Shown piece by piece: positions 62,728 to 64,000 of a stretch of DNA of 64,000 nucleotides. The notes below the pieces were generated by a model. The model was not told the origin of the DNA. It was given only the letters and a program-made list of their open reading frames with translations, and ran no database searches. The stretch spans positions 1-64,000 of the forward strand of contig JAJRZA010000032.1 in assembly GCA_024275485.1 (NCBI GenBank), written 5' to 3'. Made by a program: the position numbers and the translations under genes. Within the stretch, counting starts at the first letter, position 1, and every line of letters starts with the position of its first letter. This DNA comes from Candidatus Krumholzibacteriota bacterium. Lineage in GTDB: Bacteria; Krumholzibacteriota; Krumholzibacteriia; LZORAL124-64-63.

Positions 62728-64000
62728 ATGCCCGAGTCCCCGAACAATCAACACAGCAAACAAAAACTACCCTCATCCTTCCACAATTCCATCACCCTCG
62801 CCGGTACGGTTTTGGCCGGAACCGCTCTGGCACTCATCATCTTTCTGACGGTGTTGGAAGTCACTTCCGGTGGCCATCATCCGTACCTGGGGATCATCAC
62901 TTTTATCATCCTGCCGGTTTTCCTGGTGATGGGTTTGTTGGTTGGGGCGTTTGGCGTTCTGCGTCAACAGCGACGGCGACGGTTGGGGTTGTCCAGCACG
63001 GAAAAACTGCCGAAAGTGGATCTCAACAATCCAGCTCACCTGAGGGCCACACTTTTTGTGGGTGGTACTTTTATTCTCTTTCTGGCCATGAGCGGGTTTG
63101 GCAGTTTCAAGGCCTATGAATACACCGAGAGCGACGAATTCTGTGGCACGCTCTGCCACGAGGTGATGGAACCCGAGTACACTGCCTATTCAGTTTCGCC
63201 GCACGCGAGGGTGGGGTGCGTGGAGTGCCACATCGGTTCGGGTGCTCAGTGGTTTGTGAAAGCCAAAATCTCGGGTTTGCGTCAGGTGTACGCCGTCCTG
63301 ATGGATAAAGTGCCCCGGCCCATCGAAACTCCCATCGCCAACCTCCGTCCTTCCCGAGACACCTGCGAGCAGTGTCACTGGCCCGCCCACTTCTACAACG
63401 AGAAGCTGGTGGTGCACGATTATTACGGCTACGAGGATGAAAACACCCACTGGAAGTTGCATCTGCTCATGAAAATCGGTGGTGGGGGAGAAGATGGCCC
63501 GGCCAAGGGAATCCACTGGCACATGAACATCAACAACGACATCGAATACGTGGCGACCGACCATCAGCGCAACGAAATTCCCTGGGTTAGGTCCACCCAC
63601 TCGGATGGAACGGTAAAAATATTCCGGGATACGGAAGCTGATTTCAAGGACGAGGACCTGGCCGGTCATGACGTGCGGCACATGGACTGCATTGATTGCC
63701 ACAACCGTCCCACTCACCATTACAATCCACCGGCTAGACTGACCAACATAGCCATGAGCCAGGGCCGGATCGACCCGACTTTGCCGGGTGTCAAGGGAGT
63801 GGTTGTGGATTTGATGAGTGCGTCCTACGCCACGAACGAGGAGGCGATGGAGGCCATCAGAACGGGTGTTATTGAGTATTACGCAGAGGAACACCCCGAA
63901 ATTGCCGAGACTCGTGCCGAGTCCATTGAAACTACCATCGTCACGGTTCAAAGCCTTTTCTCCACCAACATCTTTCCTGAGATGAAGGTCAGCTGGCGCC
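62728..64000 (+). CDS. NapC/NirT-family multihaem quinol dehydrogenase (ImcH-like), partial
   Basis: The frame is open from the ATG at 62728 (GGAGG 7 nt upstream) to the window end: at least 424 residues, C-terminus missing. Three TM helices (about 21-43, 54-78, 107-123) precede the first haem site, CGTLCH (CX3CH, residues 139-144), then CVECH, CEQCH and CIDCH. The pattern SPHARVGCVECHIGSG is the NapC/NirT core. Members such as CymA and Geobacter ImcH pass electrons from menaquinol to periplasmic cytochromes. Here it would feed the locus upstream. Confidence 0.88.
   Translation, partial: MPESPNNQHSKQKLPSSFHNSITLAGTVLAGTALALIIFLTVLEVTSGGHHPYLGIITFIILPVFLVMGLLVGAFGVLRQQRRRRLGLSSTEKLPKVDLNNPAHLRATLFVGGTFILFLAMSGFGSFKAYEYTESDEFCGTLCHEVMEPEYTAYSVSPHARVGCVECHIGSGAQWFVKAKISGLRQVYAVLMDKVPRPIETPIANLRPSRDTCEQCHWPAHFYNEKLVVHDYYGYEDENTHWKLHLLMKIGGGGEDGPAKGIHWHMNINNDIEYVATDHQRNEIPWVRSTHSDGTVKIFRDTEADFKDEDLAGHDVRHMDCIDCHNRPTHHYNPPARLTNIAMSQGRIDPTLPGVKGVVVDLMSASYATNEEAMEAIRTGVIEYYAEEHPEIAETRAESIETTIVTVQSLFSTNIFPEMKVSWR

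Noticed and set aside
62715-63119. 134-residue plus-strand frame
   Set aside because: It is a +1 shadow over the N-terminal membrane part of the NapC/NirT gene; the frame from 62728 makes a coherent protein.
63190-63951. 253-residue minus-strand frame near the window end
   Set aside because: Antisense to the NapC/NirT coding frame, which has TM helices and four haem motifs.

Overview
The window looks like chromosomal DNA of an uncultured Gram-negative bacterium of the FCB assemblage (for example Krumholzibacteriota, Eisenbacteria or a relative). This placement is inferred. It rests on seven secreted proteins that end in the FlgD-like/type IX-type C-terminal domain with an NPFNP-like motif, on many signal peptides and lipoboxes, on outer-membrane barrels and TonB biology, and on a mitochondrial-type citrate synthase. 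I see no rRNA, tRNA, CRISPR array, integrase or transposase.

Layout. 1-195: a near-perfect 182-bp palindrome. 196-14.0 kb: housekeeping and secreted enzymes (TGS/uridine-kinase-like nucleoside kinase, FmdB zinc ribbon, GAPDH, M1 aminopeptidase, DMT transporter, hemerythrin, prolyl oligopeptidase, RluA, thioredoxin, FAD oxidoreductase, PAP2, secreted serine protease). 14.0-22.7 kb: a di-haem cytochrome c, a secreted metallo-beta-lactamase-fold hydrolase, and two divergently oriented sensory loci pairing periplasmic-binding-protein modules with hybrid histidine kinases. 22.7-33.7 kb: surface proteins (including two divergent paralogues that both look frameshifted), an O-antigen-ligase-like protein, a barrel protein with an HMA-domain lipoprotein, an RCC1-repeat protein, citrate synthase and a rubrerythrin-like protein. 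33.7-42.7 kb: a tRNA-dihydrouridine synthase, then a cobalamin riboswitch driving a BtuB-like receptor and a secreted beta-propeller, then a cob(I)alamin adenosyltransferase and an ECF sigma/anti-sigma pair.

43.6-64 kb (runs off the window): a co-directional extracellular electron transfer locus. In order it encodes a 7-haem cytochrome, an NHL propeller, a 6-haem cytochrome whose motif order matches the Geobacter nanowire protein OmcS, a strong hairpin, a 5-haem cytochrome with odd extra haem sites, an outer-membrane barrel, two CsgG-like lipoproteins, a small ResB-like secreted protein, a 41-haem cytochrome made of about 21 two-haem modules, a 22/23-haem cytochrome with a C-terminal sorting domain, a propeller lipoprotein, a 17/18-haem lipoprotein, a 7-haem cytochrome and a membrane NapC/NirT (ImcH-like) quinol dehydrogenase cut by the window end. 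I count 108 canonical CxxCH motifs plus six non-canonical ones here.

Working model (inference): the NapC/NirT protein oxidises quinol at the inner membrane. Periplasmic multihaem proteins, especially the very long 41-haem chain, carry electrons across. The barrel plus the 5-haem cytochrome form a porin-cytochrome conduit. The OmcS-like protein and the sorted multihaem proteins extend conduction outside the cell. The riboswitch operon looks like a separate B12 scavenging system in which a sorted propeller may play the part of Bacteroides BtuG.
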